From the NCBI RefSeq assembly GCF_000014885.1, contig NC_011566.1, forward strand, positions 1,488,001 through 1,552,000: DNA of 64,000 nucleotides. The letters are read 5' to 3'. Position 1 is the stretch's first letter, and each line of letters begins with the position of its first letter. Made by a program: the position numbers and the translations under genes. This document shows positions 34,573-44,619 of the stretch, piece by piece. The notes beneath the pieces are model-generated. The model worked only from the letters and a program-made list of their open reading frames with translations, was not told where the DNA came from and did no database searches. This stretch comes from Shewanella piezotolerans WP3 (lineage in GTDB: Bacteria; Pseudomonadota; Gammaproteobacteria; Enterobacterales; Shewanellaceae).

Positions 34573-35009
34573 TTGTCTGTGTGAAGACACTGTAAACTCA
34601 TGGTGTACTCTTGATGACCTGTGTGCTCATCGACTCCCTCATTGATTACCACAAAGCCTTGAGATAGGTAGAATCTAAAACTTGCTAGGTTGTCTTGAAA
34701 CACATTGAGTGTCAGGTTATCTCGCTGGGTTTTAGCATGCGCCAATAACTGCGTTCCAATACCATTACCTTGCTCATTCGGTGTGACAAAAATAGCAGCT
34801 AAAGTGTTCTCGTATAGCGCGTAAAAGCCGACCGTTTTAGCCTCTTTCTCAAAGGTATAGACCAGCGAAGCTGGCAAATAGATATCCCGCATCGCATCAA
34901 CTTGAGACTGCCAGAAATTAGCAGGCATAAAGTCATGGGCTTTAATCGATGCTTCGAGCCATATATCGAGCACTGACGTCATTTTGTCTTGGGTAAATAC
35001 TTCTATCAT
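34569..35009 (-). CDS. GNAT-family N-acetyltransferase, YiaC-like
   Basis: A 146-residue acetyltransferase that would transfer acetyl from acetyl-CoA to an amino group. The CoA-binding loop appears as VTPNEQGNGIGTQLLAHA (Q/RxxGxG/A form), followed by LTLNVFQDNLASFRFYLSQGF, the usual C-terminal helix. The N-terminus (LDIWLEASIKAHDFMPANFW) resembles E. coli YiaC, a protein-lysine acetyltransferase, but substrate cannot be read from sequence. Single gene, convergent with the chemoreceptor. Confidence 0.85.
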   Translation of the reverse strand: MIEVFTQDKMTSVLDIWLEASIKAHDFMPANFWQSQVDAMRDIYLPASLVYTFEKEAKTVGFYALYENTLAAIFVTPNEQGNGIGTQLLAHAKTQRDNLTLNVFQDNLASFRFYLSQGFVVINEGVDEHTGHQEYTMSLQCLHTDK

Positions 35010-35297
35010 TGGCCATTATCTCTGTGATTAAAACGATTAGCTGCGACATCATAGCAATGGCTGCCTTTAGCTTATTGAAGATTTACGACATCTTGATCGA
35101 GAAACGCGAATTAGTGGCAGAAGGTGTAGGCCTTATCTGCCTTAATGATTTCCACTACAGAGCTTAATGGTAGTTGTTATATAGCGGGGGAGGGTGTGCA
35201 CATTTTTTATACTTAAAACCCTCATTTCATTACAATTAGTTGCAATGTTTTTATAGGTGTATTACTTTTCCAAAATAAAACTTAAGAAGGATTTTTT

Positions 35298-36368
35298 GTG
35301 TCGTTACTAAGGACAATTGGGTTATATGGTCTGCTCATATTTTTACTTTGGGGCTGTGCGGTAGATAAAAGACCAGACCAATACACCAGCGCGATGACTG
35401 TTAGCAGTTTATTGTCTGCTCACGCAAGTCATTTTTCCCAGTACAGCGAGTTACAAAAAGCGCTAAAGTATAGAAACTTAAGCGTGACTGATGCAGGTCA
35501 GATATTACCTATTAATCAAAGTGTTTGTAATGCGGCGCTTTTCTATCGTATCACTCAAACCACTCTTCCTCAGTATATAGGCAAACATCAAGATCTACTG
35601 TCAGGCTTTTATATCGATGTCGCACGGGTCAACCAAAACTGGCTGGTGGTCGATACAGATAATGACTTCTCAACTATCGGCAATCAACAGGAGCTGACAA
35701 AAATAGCAGCAAGCCTAATGTCGAAAGTGATGCGCCATGACACAATCATGATTAGGCCTGAACCCGGCCTTGATAACTCCAGCTTGATTGATTTAGTTCA
35801 AACCGCTAAATCGCTTTTTTTAGGTCATAGACTGCAATTTATCGTCGCGAAACATCACCTTGCCTTAGTGAATAATTTAGCTGTTGAACCACTATCCACC
35901 ACGGCTTCGCAATCCTATGGCTTTATCGCAACGACGGAGCAAACCTCTGAGGCGCGTAAACGTATGGTAATGACCATGGATAGCTTTGATGTTGCAGACC
36001 CTATAGCCATAGTTGTCGATTCTCAACCGTTAATAGCCTGCATGCAGGCTAATAAGCATGCCATTTTGTCGCCAACGCAAAAGGTAACGGCTGCGCCACT
36101 TAAAGTCGATACCGTTTTACTGGCCAGTATTTTGCCAACCAATGCCGATTTTAACCGTTTACCTGAGCAGCAACAGCTACTTAGTGAGGGAAAATATCTC
36201 AGCATTAATAACCAGCAACTCAGTTACCGTGTGGGTAACAAACCACTAAGTAATCGCTGCAGTTTGCTCAAAAAAGGTGATGAAGATTATCAGTACTGCA
36301 TAGACAGACAACAAGATGGCGACACGGTCATCACGACTCAAAAATACATTATGAAGAAACAGAAATGA
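35298..36368 (+). CDS. Unknown lipoprotein, first gene of a four-gene envelope operon
   Basis: A 356-residue protein starting at GTG (AAGGA 7 bp upstream). The N-terminus has a lipobox (FLLWGCAVDK, Cys at about residue 20), so it is a lipoprotein. The mature part has no repeats or motif I recognise; it contains scattered Cys (NRCSLLKKGDEDYQYCIDRQ near the C-terminus) that could form disulfides in the periplasm. Its stop overlaps the start of the next gene by 4 bp (ATGA), implying translational coupling. Function unknown. Confidence 0.8.
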   Translation: MSLLRTIGLYGLLIFLLWGCAVDKRPDQYTSAMTVSSLLSAHASHFSQYSELQKALKYRNLSVTDAGQILPINQSVCNAALFYRITQTTLPQYIGKHQDLLSGFYIDVARVNQNWLVVDTDNDFSTIGNQQELTKIAASLMSKVMRHDTIMIRPEPGLDNSSLIDLVQTAKSLFLGHRLQFIVAKHHLALVNNLAVEPLSTTASQSYGFIATTEQTSEARKRMVMTMDSFDVADPIAIVVDSQPLIACMQANKHAILSPTQKVTAAPLKVDTVLLASILPTNADFNRLPEQQQLLSEGKYLSINNQQLSYRVGNKPLSNRCSLLKKGDEDYQYCIDRQQDGDTVITTQKYIMKKQK

Positions 36369-38962
36369 AGCAAAGCAAGTTGTCAAACCATGCAAAAATC
36401 TGGATGTTGCTTGGGCTATTTACCGTTTATGTCTGTTTAGAGTTATCGCTAAACATTTTATTGATTGATATGTATGCCCAGCCTATTCAGGCTGTTTTTG
36501 GTGAGCATCGAATAACTGCTGAGCGACTGGAGTTATTTGGCCGGACGCTGTCTGGTTTTGGTTTAGCACTGGCTGTTGCTACTTTTATCCCAGCCAAACA
36601 GTTTAATTTACTTATTCGTGATAAAAGCCAAAAAGTAACCTCAAATACAACATTAACACCTAAAACTGCTCGCCTTATAAACGGGATTTTTCGTCCATTA
36701 TTATTAGTTATCGTTTGGGCGTTGATTATTCCTTGTCTGAGAATTGCGGTCGATGGCATTGTAGATACAACTTCAAATGATAAGAAATTGGGCGCAGTAC
36801 GAGCCATTGTCTATAAAGAGGCTTACTTAGCTGAAACCGTCGCAATTGAGGGTTTCCCTCAGTTTGATGAAATTGTTAGTGACCCTAAGCGTAGAGATTT
36901 GATGGTCGCGCTTATTCCATCTTTGGCTTATTTCTCGAGCGGGTTTAATCAGTTGATTGAATCAAACTTAGAGAATATGGCCGATCAATTCTTACTTAAT
37001 CGCCAAGAGGAGTATTTCATTAAAGATGCTATTCCTCGAATTAGGCAATTTGACCGCACTTATAAACAGGAGTTGGCAAGTTACCAAAAGGCGAGCAAAG
37101 ACTACCTTGAGGCACTAAAGAAAGAGAATAACTACTCGCTGATTGAGCGCGAGCGAGTGGCTTTACAAAATAAAGCCAACGATAAAATAAATAATCATTG
37201 GAAAAGTTATTCGCAAGCGCTTTTAGATGCTGACAACTATAAAAAAGAGGTAGCTGAGGATTCTACTAATGCCATTAGAAAAGGTTATAGCTCAGTAAAA
37301 GATGATTACTTTAGCTCAAACTGTAATTCAGCATGCCGCCGACAACTTAAAGTCGATTTTGCTCAGTACTTAACGACGCTTAAATATGACACGGGTGAAT
37401 CGTTCGGTGTTTATCTAACTGCTGATGATATCACTGTTGCTAAGATGCTTAAGTCCAAGTATTACCTCATGGCAATGTTTGAGCGTGGCCGTATCAACTA
37501 TATTCACCGCGTATATGGTATTCCAGAAGATATGGAGTATGAGGAATACAATCAGTCAACTCAGGCATTAAAAATAGCGCTTGGCCAATTTAAAGAACAA
37601 GGCGTTAAGGTTGCTGATAACTGGAGCTTTAATGATGAAAGAGCCTTGCATAAAGCGATTGAGGCTAAATATAAGGGGCGTGCCAAAGCGCTTTGGGATG
37701 AGTACCGTAAAAGCTCACGCTTTGCAGTAGCTAAGCCTCGTATAGATAGAGTTGGTTTTGCCCGCTTGCCACAAGTGACTCAATACGCCCAGAAAACCCT
37801 TGGTAGTTATTATTTAGCAGAATTTAGCCCCAGTATATCTGAGCGTAAATATAAGAAATTGTGGCTTAACAAGCAGGACAATATCTCCTTTATCAAAATG
37901 GTGACCTCTACAGCTGCCACTGCGGCATTTTCGCCAGGCGGGAGCATGTTCATGCTAGGTAAAGATGCCGTTAAGCTTGCGGTTATTCCGCCTATGAGTA
38001 TAGCGGCAAGCTTATTAGCTATATTTTTACTGTTTATTAAGCTTGCTGTGTATTTATGGCCAAAGAATAAGGGCTATTTAACGCTGGCAATGCTCGCAGG
38101 TATATTGGCGTTTGCCTTGCCTGTAGGCGCTTCTATCACGAATAAAAATGCTTATCACACTATGATGGGCAACTTTGCAAAAGCGTTTAGCACGGTTGAC
38201 CCTTTCGATAAGTTTTTCACTGTCGGCTTTGGTTATGTACTTGATATTGAAAATGGTATTTTCCAAACCTACCGTGATCTTAAGGTTGTTAGGCTCGTCG
38301 GTAAAATCATTAAATATCAGCCACCACACCAAGCAGACGACAGCGTAAATACGCCAAGTGAGGCTATTGCTGTTCATGATGAGCATTTATTAAGAAGCTA
38401 TGATGACTTTGCCTATCACTGGCTATCATTCTTGCCTAAAAGCCTCGGGCTTGGTGAGGTGATAAAACCCTTCGACACCAATATTACTGTGCTTAAACAA
38501 GACATGAATGTTGGTGCGTATATGGGGGTTCGGCTAGAAAATGAGAAAGTAGCCGCAGTTAGTATGCCTAATTTTATGCAAAATTCTGATATTGGTTTGC
38601 TGGCAGATCAAAAGTTTTTCTATAAACCGGATGTAAAAGGCTTGGTTGAAGAGTTCTCCTCTAATTATGACGATCCACAATATTGGTTACAATTAAGCCA
38701 AGGCAATATCGGTAAACAATCCTTAATGCAGAAGCTTGAATTGAATATGGCTGCTTACCTTAATAGCAATGCATCTACTTTAGCACTGCTAAATACTCTA
38801 AATAACAAAGGGCAGAATAACTTAATTTTGCTTGAATTGGAGCGCAATAAAAAGTATCGCTGTTTTGTGCTCGGTGTCGTTGATGCACAGATGATCAGTG
38901 ACTCGATTAATGTCAATTTCTTTGATTACCAAGAGCTTCCTAAATGTAAGGCTGTCCTATGA
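36365..38962 (+). CDS. Unknown large membrane protein of the four-gene operon
   Basis: An 865-residue integral membrane protein I cannot place in a family. Predicted helices: three near the N-terminus (about 12-35, 60-78, 108-130) and two central (about 550-575, 582-600). Between lies a soluble region of about 400 residues with long charged helices (likely coiled coil around 225-315), and a soluble domain of about 260 residues follows the last helix. It overlaps the neighbouring genes by 4 bp on each side (ATGA), so the four proteins are probably made in fixed ratio and act together in the envelope. Confidence 0.85.
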   Translation: MKQSKLSNHAKIWMLLGLFTVYVCLELSLNILLIDMYAQPIQAVFGEHRITAERLELFGRTLSGFGLALAVATFIPAKQFNLLIRDKSQKVTSNTTLTPKTARLINGIFRPLLLVIVWALIIPCLRIAVDGIVDTTSNDKKLGAVRAIVYKEAYLAETVAIEGFPQFDEIVSDPKRRDLMVALIPSLAYFSSGFNQLIESNLENMADQFLLNRQEEYFIKDAIPRIRQFDRTYKQELASYQKASKDYLEALKKENNYSLIERERVALQNKANDKINNHWKSYSQALLDADNYKKEVAEDSTNAIRKGYSSVKDDYFSSNCNSACRRQLKVDFAQYLTTLKYDTGESFGVYLTADDITVAKMLKSKYYLMAMFERGRINYIHRVYGIPEDMEYEEYNQSTQALKIALGQFKEQGVKVADNWSFNDERALHKAIEAKYKGRAKALWDEYRKSSRFAVAKPRIDRVGFARLPQVTQYAQKTLGSYYLAEFSPSISERKYKKLWLNKQDNISFIKMVTSTAATAAFSPGGSMFMLGKDAVKLAVIPPMSIAASLLAIFLLFIKLAVYLWPKNKGYLTLAMLAGILAFALPVGASITNKNAYHTMMGNFAKAFSTVDPFDKFFTVGFGYVLDIENGIFQTYRDLKVVRLVGKIIKYQPPHQADDSVNTPSEAIAVHDEHLLRSYDDFAYHWLSFLPKSLGLGEVIKPFDTNITVLKQDMNVGAYMGVRLENEKVAAVSMPNFMQNSDIGLLADQKFFYKPDVKGLVEEFSSNYDDPQYWLQLSQGNIGKQSLMQKLELNMAAYLNSNASTLALLNTLNNKGQNNLILLELERNKKYRCFVLGVVDAQMISDSINVNFFDYQELPKCKAVL

Positions 38963-39144
38963 TAAAGAGTATTTCTAATAAGATTATAGAGTGGCTGACT
39001 AAGAATTTGGTGCTGCTGTTTATGGTCGGTGTTTTATTTGCTTGCATTCAATTCTTTAATGCGCGAGAACACCAAGCAATAAGCGATGCAGCAAAGCAAG
39101 CTGAAATGATAAAAATTAAACTTTCAATGATTACGGAACAATAA
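38959..39144 (+). CDS. Small single-helix membrane protein of the four-gene operon
   Basis: A 61-residue protein: short basic N-terminus, one membrane helix (about residues 16-34, NLVLLFMVGVLFACIQFF), then a charged helix rich in Ala/Lys/Glu. Overlaps the 865-residue gene by 4 bp and is 2 bp from the next gene. No family recognised; it may be an accessory subunit of a complex with the large protein. Confidence 0.75.
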   Translation: MIKSISNKIIEWLTKNLVLLFMVGVLFACIQFFNAREHQAISDAAKQAEMIKIKLSMITEQ

Positions 39145-39146
39145 TT

Positions 39147-39449
39147 ATGACAACGGAAACTAAGAGCAAGCGTTTCTCTTTTGAATTTGATGTGTTTAGC
39201 CTGATCACGCTAGCTGCCGTTTTATATCTAGCCTACAGCGCTCACATGACTAACATGAAAAATGCAGAAAAGTTAAATGGCCTGCTGAGTAAGTATGAAC
39301 AAACCTTGGATATGGCAATTGCTAACGATAAAGTGACCCTGGCTCGCTACCAAAAAAACGTCAAAAAGGCTGTGCAGTCATTGTCGCCTAAAGAGCGCGA
39401 ACTGATGTTAGCACTGCTTGAAATAGAGAAGAGTAAAGAGCGACTTTAA
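39147..39449 (+). CDS. Small membrane protein with coiled-coil tail, four-gene operon
   Basis: A 100-residue protein with one membrane helix (about residues 13-32, VFSLITLAAVLYLAYSAHM) followed by a long charged helix ending KERELMLALLEIEKSKERL. Its layout resembles that of the preceding 61-residue protein (helix then coiled coil), so the two may be partners. Last gene before a strong terminator. Function unknown. Confidence 0.75.
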   Translation: MTTETKSKRFSFEFDVFSLITLAAVLYLAYSAHMTNMKNAEKLNGLLSKYEQTLDMAIANDKVTLARYQKNVKKAVQSLSPKERELMLALLEIEKSKERL

Positions 39450-39470
39450 AGCTAATAAGGTAAGAAATAA

Positions 39471-39504
39471 AAAGGGCTTCCAATAATATTGGAAGCCCTT
39501 TTTA
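39471..39504 (+). terminator. Terminator of the four-gene operon
   Basis: AAAGGGCTTCCAATA and its near-perfect complement, then TTTTTAT, 22 bp after the last gene. It abuts the left end of a MITE-like element. Confidence 0.9.
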
Positions 39505-39688
39505 TATCAATTGCATTAAAAGTTTGACCATACAGCGTTTTGAAACCCGCACTACGTGAGCCCCTCAGTCTTTCCACTTTTGCTTTGCATTGGCTTAAAA
39601 GGGAATAACCATTTCTTTACCAATGCGCTTTGAATTGAAAAGACTGAGGGGTTCTGAACTGCTCAAATACTTAATGCAATTGGCATTA
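39504..39688. mobile_element. MITE-like element, short copy
   Basis: About 185 bp with terminal inverted repeats based on CAATTGCATTAA / TTAATGCAATTG and an internal hairpin CCCCTCAGTCTTT / AAAGACTGAGGGG plus GCATTGG / CCAATGC. It matches the outer parts of the copy at 21955-22383. Inserted just downstream of an operon terminator. Carries no gene. Confidence 0.75.
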
Positions 39689-39770
39689 TTTCTTGTCCTA
39701 TTTTCAATGCTATTTGAGAGTACTTATTAAAAATTAAAGTCTTGCAAAATCAATATAAAGGTCTTTTATC

Positions 39771-39863
39771 TTGCTTGTGGTGATTTTATTAATAGTTTTC
39801 ACTGTTTGGGGCATGTTTTACCTAGAAAGTGCAGGAGGTTATTTGGGAATGCTTACTTGTTAA
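39771..39863 (+). CDS. Possible small membrane peptide, 30 residues, TTG start
   Basis: A short frame starting at TTG with AAAGG 9 bp upstream. The product would be a single hydrophobic helix (LVVILLIVFTVWGMFYL) followed by a short polar tail ending LGMLTC. It lies alone in about 300 bp between the MITE-like element and the metalloprotease gene. The weak start and absence of conservation data make it tentative. Confidence 0.25.
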   Translation: MLVVILLIVFTVWGMFYLESAGGYLGMLTC

Positions 39864-39999
39864 GCAGTAAGAGCCTGTCGAGTTTTTAGCGTATTTTTTA
39901 TTTCAGCATGGAAATGTAATGAATTTATCACAATAAAGTTACAAGCTTATTACTAAAGCAGGAATTTAAAATCACTCAACAAATTGAACAGGATAAAGT

Positions 40000-42900
40000 A
40001 TGAAATCAAAAACAAGTGTCTCACGCTTGTGTTGGTTAACTCTTTTTGCCAGTACCTTTGCCGCCCAAGCGGGTGCGAGTCAAAAAGAGATCACTACGCA
40101 AAAATCAGACAAGTTTCCCTTTGCCGCTGTCGCCGCTAAACATGATGGCGAAACTTGCGGTACTGACCATAACGGCCAAGATTGGCATCAACTGCAAACA
40201 GAGTTCGCACAGCAAATAAGAGCAACAAAGTCGCAGAAATCACCAATGATGCGCAGTATGAGCGCAGCATTTCAGACAAACTCCTTAATGGCATCGTCAG
40301 GTATTTCATCGTTACAGACTAACGCTGTCAGCGCGGTTGAGGGCAGTGTTGCAGTTGAGGGGCGCTACTACATTCCTGTCGTGGTACACATTTATGGTGA
40401 GATGTATAACTGTAGCGATGACAGTGATAAATGTTTGACGGATAGTAAAATCAACGATGCGATCCGCAAGCTCAATGATGACTTCCAAGGACTTTCAATC
40501 GATGATCCTGAAGTCTCACCACAGTTTGCTGCCATTCGAGAAAACTTAAATATTGAGTTTGTGCTGGCAAAGAAAGACCCAAATGGTCACAGTACTAACG
40601 GTATTGTTCGTTATGATCATGAGCAAGCAGGTTACGGTAATGGAGACAGTGAAACCAACGCCAAAATAGCCAGTGATGCATGGGATAACTTTAAATACAT
40701 GAACTTGTATTTAATGCATGACTTACATGACGACAATGTTGGTAATAACTCGGGCATCGCTTGGTATCCTGATGTGTCTATGTCTACCGCTGGCACATCG
40801 CGAGTGGTTTATAACGGACATTACACCGGGCTTAATACCAGTGAGAACTTCCGTTCAGTATTAACCCACGAGTTTGGTCATTGGCTGAACCTCATTCATA
40901 CCTTCGAAACCAAGTCATGTTCGATTACCAATGAGGCATTTTGCGCCACAACCGGTGATAAAACCTGTGATACCCCACAGATGTCTTTGCCATCGCAGAT
41001 GCAAGCAAATGCTAAAAACTGTCTAGGTCAGCCGACCAATACAGAAAACTTCATGCACTATACCGACAATTACGCCATGTTCACTCAAGATCAAGTACAG
41101 CGTATGACGGCTGCTTTGCATGGACCCTCACGGTCAACACTGTGGTCAAATGAGAACCTTATTGCCACAGGCTTAGAGTTACTTACAAGTGACTCTGAGC
41201 GCTATTGGGATGGGATCTCAGGTGTTGATAGTGAGCCAGAAGGAACAGTATTAGAAACGGTTGAGAATATATCAGCGCCATTAGATGGTATTGAAACGTT
41301 TGAATTCAACTTACCGCATGGTGCGACCAACATTCTGTTCCACCTTGACGGACATACAGCCGATCCCGATATGTACATATCAAAAGGTGAAGAACCAACT
41401 CATGATGGAGCAGGTAATTGGGATGCGGACTATATCTCTTTTAACTCCCCTGGTTCGACCGAGTCTGTGTCGATAGATATACCCGATTACAACCAACCTT
41501 ATTACGCATCAATTCATGCTTTCACTGAATTTGAAAACTCACGTTTAAGAGTTATTCAAGGTAACGATCCTTATCTTGAAGAGGGAGAAAGTCGTTACAC
41601 GCTGTTAAAAGTTGAGAATTTAAAGGCTGACAAAACTGATAATGCTTGGACAGATCGTCCAGGTAAAGTGCATAACTTCCAGTTTACAGTGCCAGATGAT
41701 GCTACCCGAACGGTCATCATGGTTCCGGGCGGTTACCATGGTCCAGTTATGGCATCAGGAGTGCCAAACTTTAACGGCGATTTAGATCTGCACGTAAGCC
41801 GTAACCAAGAGGTTTCATTAGAAAATTATGACTGTCGTCCATTTAGTTGGAAAGGTCTAGCAGAATTTTGTGAGTTTGACGGTGGCGGCACCTACAATGT
41901 GATGATCGATCCGTTTGCCACTTATACTGACGCGACATTGCATGTGTATTATGAAACAGCAAATACAGGCAATCAGCTGCCTTATGCCAATACTAATGGC
42001 AATAAGTACTTAGAGGCCGTTGGCCATGCCATTGAATTTAGCAGCATAGGTTCGAATGATCCTGATGGTGAAATTGTTAGCTATGAGTGGGATTTTGGTG
42101 ATGGTGCCGTTAGCACTGAACAAGAAGTCGCTCATACTTACACAGATACCGGTGAATACAATGTGACGCTAACAGTGACTGATAACAGTGGTGAATCCAC
42201 TACAGCGTCGACGTTGGCGATAATCACCGAGCAATCGCCAAATGATGCGCCACTTTGCTCAAACTGCGATCGTGTCTACCTTAACGATGAAATAGCCTTA
42301 TCGTCATTTGAAGGTGATACACCGCGTACTTACCAATTTGAAGTGCCAGTGAATGCTTCGCTAGTGACCTTCGAGCTGGTTAATGGTTACAACGGTGATC
42401 CAGATATTCACGTTAGCCTTAACCAAGCAGTGTCGACTGAAATATACGACTGTCGTCCATGGGAAGCACCTGGACAAACTGAGTTATGTCAATTAACGAG
42501 TGGCGGTATTGTCAATGTGATGATCGATCCATTCCATGATTATGATTCCGTTAGATTCAGAGCCTACTACGATATCGATAAAGGCGTGACCCCGATAGAG
42601 CCCAACAAGCTGCCAATTGCCAACGCTGGCACTAGCTACAATGGTGTAGCGGGTGAAGCCATTAACTTTAATGGCCTACAATCAAGCGATGAAGATGGCA
42701 ATATTGCCTTATATACTTGGGACTTTGGCCATGGTGTAACAACCACTGGCGCAACCGTTGACCATGTATACGCCAATGCAGGTACCTATTTTGTCACACT
42801 CACAGTGACCGATAATGGCGGCGCAGTAAACTCTAGTACAGTTGAAGTCACTATTTTACCAGTAGGTGATATGGACGGTGACGGTAATGTTGATAGCGAT

Positions 42901-44565
42901 GATATCAACGCACTGCAAGCTGCAATCAGCCAAGGTTCTGCAATTGATGCAAGCTTTGATTTGAACAATGACGGTGTCATTAATGGCGCGGACGTTGCGT
43001 TAATGAGCGGCATCTGTTCCTTTGACAACTGCAGTAATATCGCACCACCGCCACAGGCACCTGTTGCTGTCTCTGCGGCATTGGACAACAACGTCCAGGT
43101 GAATACAGACGTAAGATTCAGCAGTGCAGGTTCTAATGATCAGTACGGTCAGATCGTGACATATGCTTGGGATTTCGGCGATGGAAATAGCAGTAACTGG
43201 GCCGATCCAGTGCATCAATTTGCTGAGCCTGGAATTTATGATGTAACGCTGACACTTACAGATAACGATGGCATGACAGCAACAAGCACTACCCAGGTGA
43301 ATATTGACCATGCGCCGCTTACTGATGTTTGTCGCACTGAGCCTGCTGCAAACGAACGAGACTTGATTGCCTCTGTACCCGTTTGTGTTGGCACTGAAGA
43401 TAGTTTAACCATTGCGCTGGTTAATCGTCATCAAACGGTTGCTATCTCTATGGTTAATGCGGCAGATGATGCGCTGATTTACTTCGGCTCAGGTAGCTGG
43501 CCGAATATTAATACAGGAGACTACAGCGCCGTATCAACTAGCCAAGATGGCCAGCAATGTGCCTTCTATACGATTCCTGATGATGCGAAAAGCTGGGGCT
43601 ATATAGAGTTAACTGGGGCCGTTGCAGGTGCAACAATTGTTGTTGACTATGATGTAGCGTCTTGTCGTCCAACAAGCCTAGTGACTGATGATAGCCTGCA
43701 AAATGGCGTTAGTCAGCTAGCTTCAGGTCAGCGTGATGAAGAGGTGCATTTTAGCATGAATGTATCTGCTGGAGTATCAGCCTTAACCTTTGCAACAGCA
43801 GGTGGCACGGGTGATGCGGATATGTATGTTAAGTTTGGATCTCAACCGACAGTCAGTGACTATGATTGCCGCCCTTATAAAGGCGGTAACCTTGAAAGCT
43901 GTAACATAGATAATGCTCAAGCTGGTACCTACCATGTAATGCTACGTGGCTACCAAGACTTTAATGACGTGAGTGTTACTGGGCAGTACGTTGCTGCAGG
44001 TCATAGTAATCAGGCGCCCGTAGCGCAAATTGACGGCCCGTTTGTGAGTAATATTGGTGACAGTATTACCATGAGCAGTACCTCAACAGATGTTGACGGC
44101 TCAATTGCTAATTACCTATGGGATCTCGGTGATGGCACAACCAGTAATTCAGCTACGGTAAACCATACGTTTGCTGCAGCTGGGATCTATTCCGTTACGT
44201 TAACGGTTACTGATAATGAGGGCTCTACTAGTACAGCCACCACTCAAGCAAGCATCTCAGTACTTCAATCAGGCGTTGCGACGTTAGTTTCTGGTACTAC
44301 AGGTGCTGAAATAGTCTATCAAATGCAAGTGCCAGCAGGCGCGAGCAACCTAAGCTTTAGTACTAGCGGTGGCAGTGGTGATGCAGACTTGCATGTGAAA
44401 TTTTCTAGTCAAGCGACCTCATCTGACTTTGACTGTCGTCCTTGGAAAAATGGTAGTAATGAAACCTGCGTTATCGACAATGTGCAAGCGGGGACTTATT
44501 ACATCATGTTGCAGGGTTATAACGACTTTACTGGTGTGCAATTGCTAGGTAATTACAACCTTTAA
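40000..44565 (+). CDS. Secreted M43-type zinc metalloprotease with PKD, dockerin-like and PPC domains
   Basis: A 1521-residue exported protein (signal peptide 1-26). The catalytic domain has HEFGHWLNLIH at residues 290-300 (zinc ligands His290, His294, His300; Glu291 catalytic) and a Met-turn in NFMHYTDNYAMFT, fitting the M43 (cytophagalysin/pappalysin) metzincins. Then follow four PKD domains (about 665-745, 870-950, 1025-1105, 1345-1425), alternating with beta domains having a YDCRP motif, a dockerin-like pair of calcium loops (GDMDGDGNVDSDDINA and DLNNDGVINGADVA, about 956-1000), and two C-terminal PPC domains. Likely degrades extracellular protein. Confidence 0.9.
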   Translation: MKSKTSVSRLCWLTLFASTFAAQAGASQKEITTQKSDKFPFAAVAAKHDGETCGTDHNGQDWHQLQTEFAQQIRATKSQKSPMMRSMSAAFQTNSLMASSGISSLQTNAVSAVEGSVAVEGRYYIPVVVHIYGEMYNCSDDSDKCLTDSKINDAIRKLNDDFQGLSIDDPEVSPQFAAIRENLNIEFVLAKKDPNGHSTNGIVRYDHEQAGYGNGDSETNAKIASDAWDNFKYMNLYLMHDLHDDNVGNNSGIAWYPDVSMSTAGTSRVVYNGHYTGLNTSENFRSVLTHEFGHWLNLIHTFETKSCSITNEAFCATTGDKTCDTPQMSLPSQMQANAKNCLGQPTNTENFMHYTDNYAMFTQDQVQRMTAALHGPSRSTLWSNENLIATGLELLTSDSERYWDGISGVDSEPEGTVLETVENISAPLDGIETFEFNLPHGATNILFHLDGHTADPDMYISKGEEPTHDGAGNWDADYISFNSPGSTESVSIDIPDYNQPYYASIHAFTEFENSRLRVIQGNDPYLEEGESRYTLLKVENLKADKTDNAWTDRPGKVHNFQFTVPDDATRTVIMVPGGYHGPVMASGVPNFNGDLDLHVSRNQEVSLENYDCRPFSWKGLAEFCEFDGGGTYNVMIDPFATYTDATLHVYYETANTGNQLPYANTNGNKYLEAVGHAIEFSSIGSNDPDGEIVSYEWDFGDGAVSTEQEVAHTYTDTGEYNVTLTVTDNSGESTTASTLAIITEQSPNDAPLCSNCDRVYLNDEIALSSFEGDTPRTYQFEVPVNASLVTFELVNGYNGDPDIHVSLNQAVSTEIYDCRPWEAPGQTELCQLTSGGIVNVMIDPFHDYDSVRFRAYYDIDKGVTPIEPNKLPIANAGTSYNGVAGEAINFNGLQSSDEDGNIALYTWDFGHGVTTTGATVDHVYANAGTYFVTLTVTDNGGAVNSSTVEVTILPVGDMDGDGNVDSDDINALQAAISQGSAIDASFDLNNDGVINGADVALMSGICSFDNCSNIAPPPQAPVAVSAALDNNVQVNTDVRFSSAGSNDQYGQIVTYAWDFGDGNSSNWADPVHQFAEPGIYDVTLTLTDNDGMTATSTTQVNIDHAPLTDVCRTEPAANERDLIASVPVCVGTEDSLTIALVNRHQTVAISMVNAADDALIYFGSGSWPNINTGDYSAVSTSQDGQQCAFYTIPDDAKSWGYIELTGAVAGATIVVDYDVASCRPTSLVTDDSLQNGVSQLASGQRDEEVHFSMNVSAGVSALTFATAGGTGDADMYVKFGSQPTVSDYDCRPYKGGNLESCNIDNAQAGTYHVMLRGYQDFNDVSVTGQYVAAGHSNQAPVAQIDGPFVSNIGDSITMSSTSTDVDGSIANYLWDLGDGTTSNSATVNHTFAAAGIYSVTLTVTDNEGSTSTATTQASISVLQSGVATLVSGTTGAEIVYQMQVPAGASNLSFSTSGGSGDADLHVKFSSQATSSDFDCRPWKNGSNETCVIDNVQAGTYYIMLQGYNDFTGVQLLGNYNL

Positions 44566-44593
44566 TGCACGAGTAATATTGTATGACTCATTC

Positions 44594-44619
44594 AAAGGCC
44601 TCGCTTTGGAGGCCTTTTT
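44594..44619 (+). terminator. Terminator after the M43-type protease gene
   Basis: AAAGGCCT and AGGCCTTT around an eight-base loop, followed by TTA, 30 bp after the stop. Confidence 0.85.
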
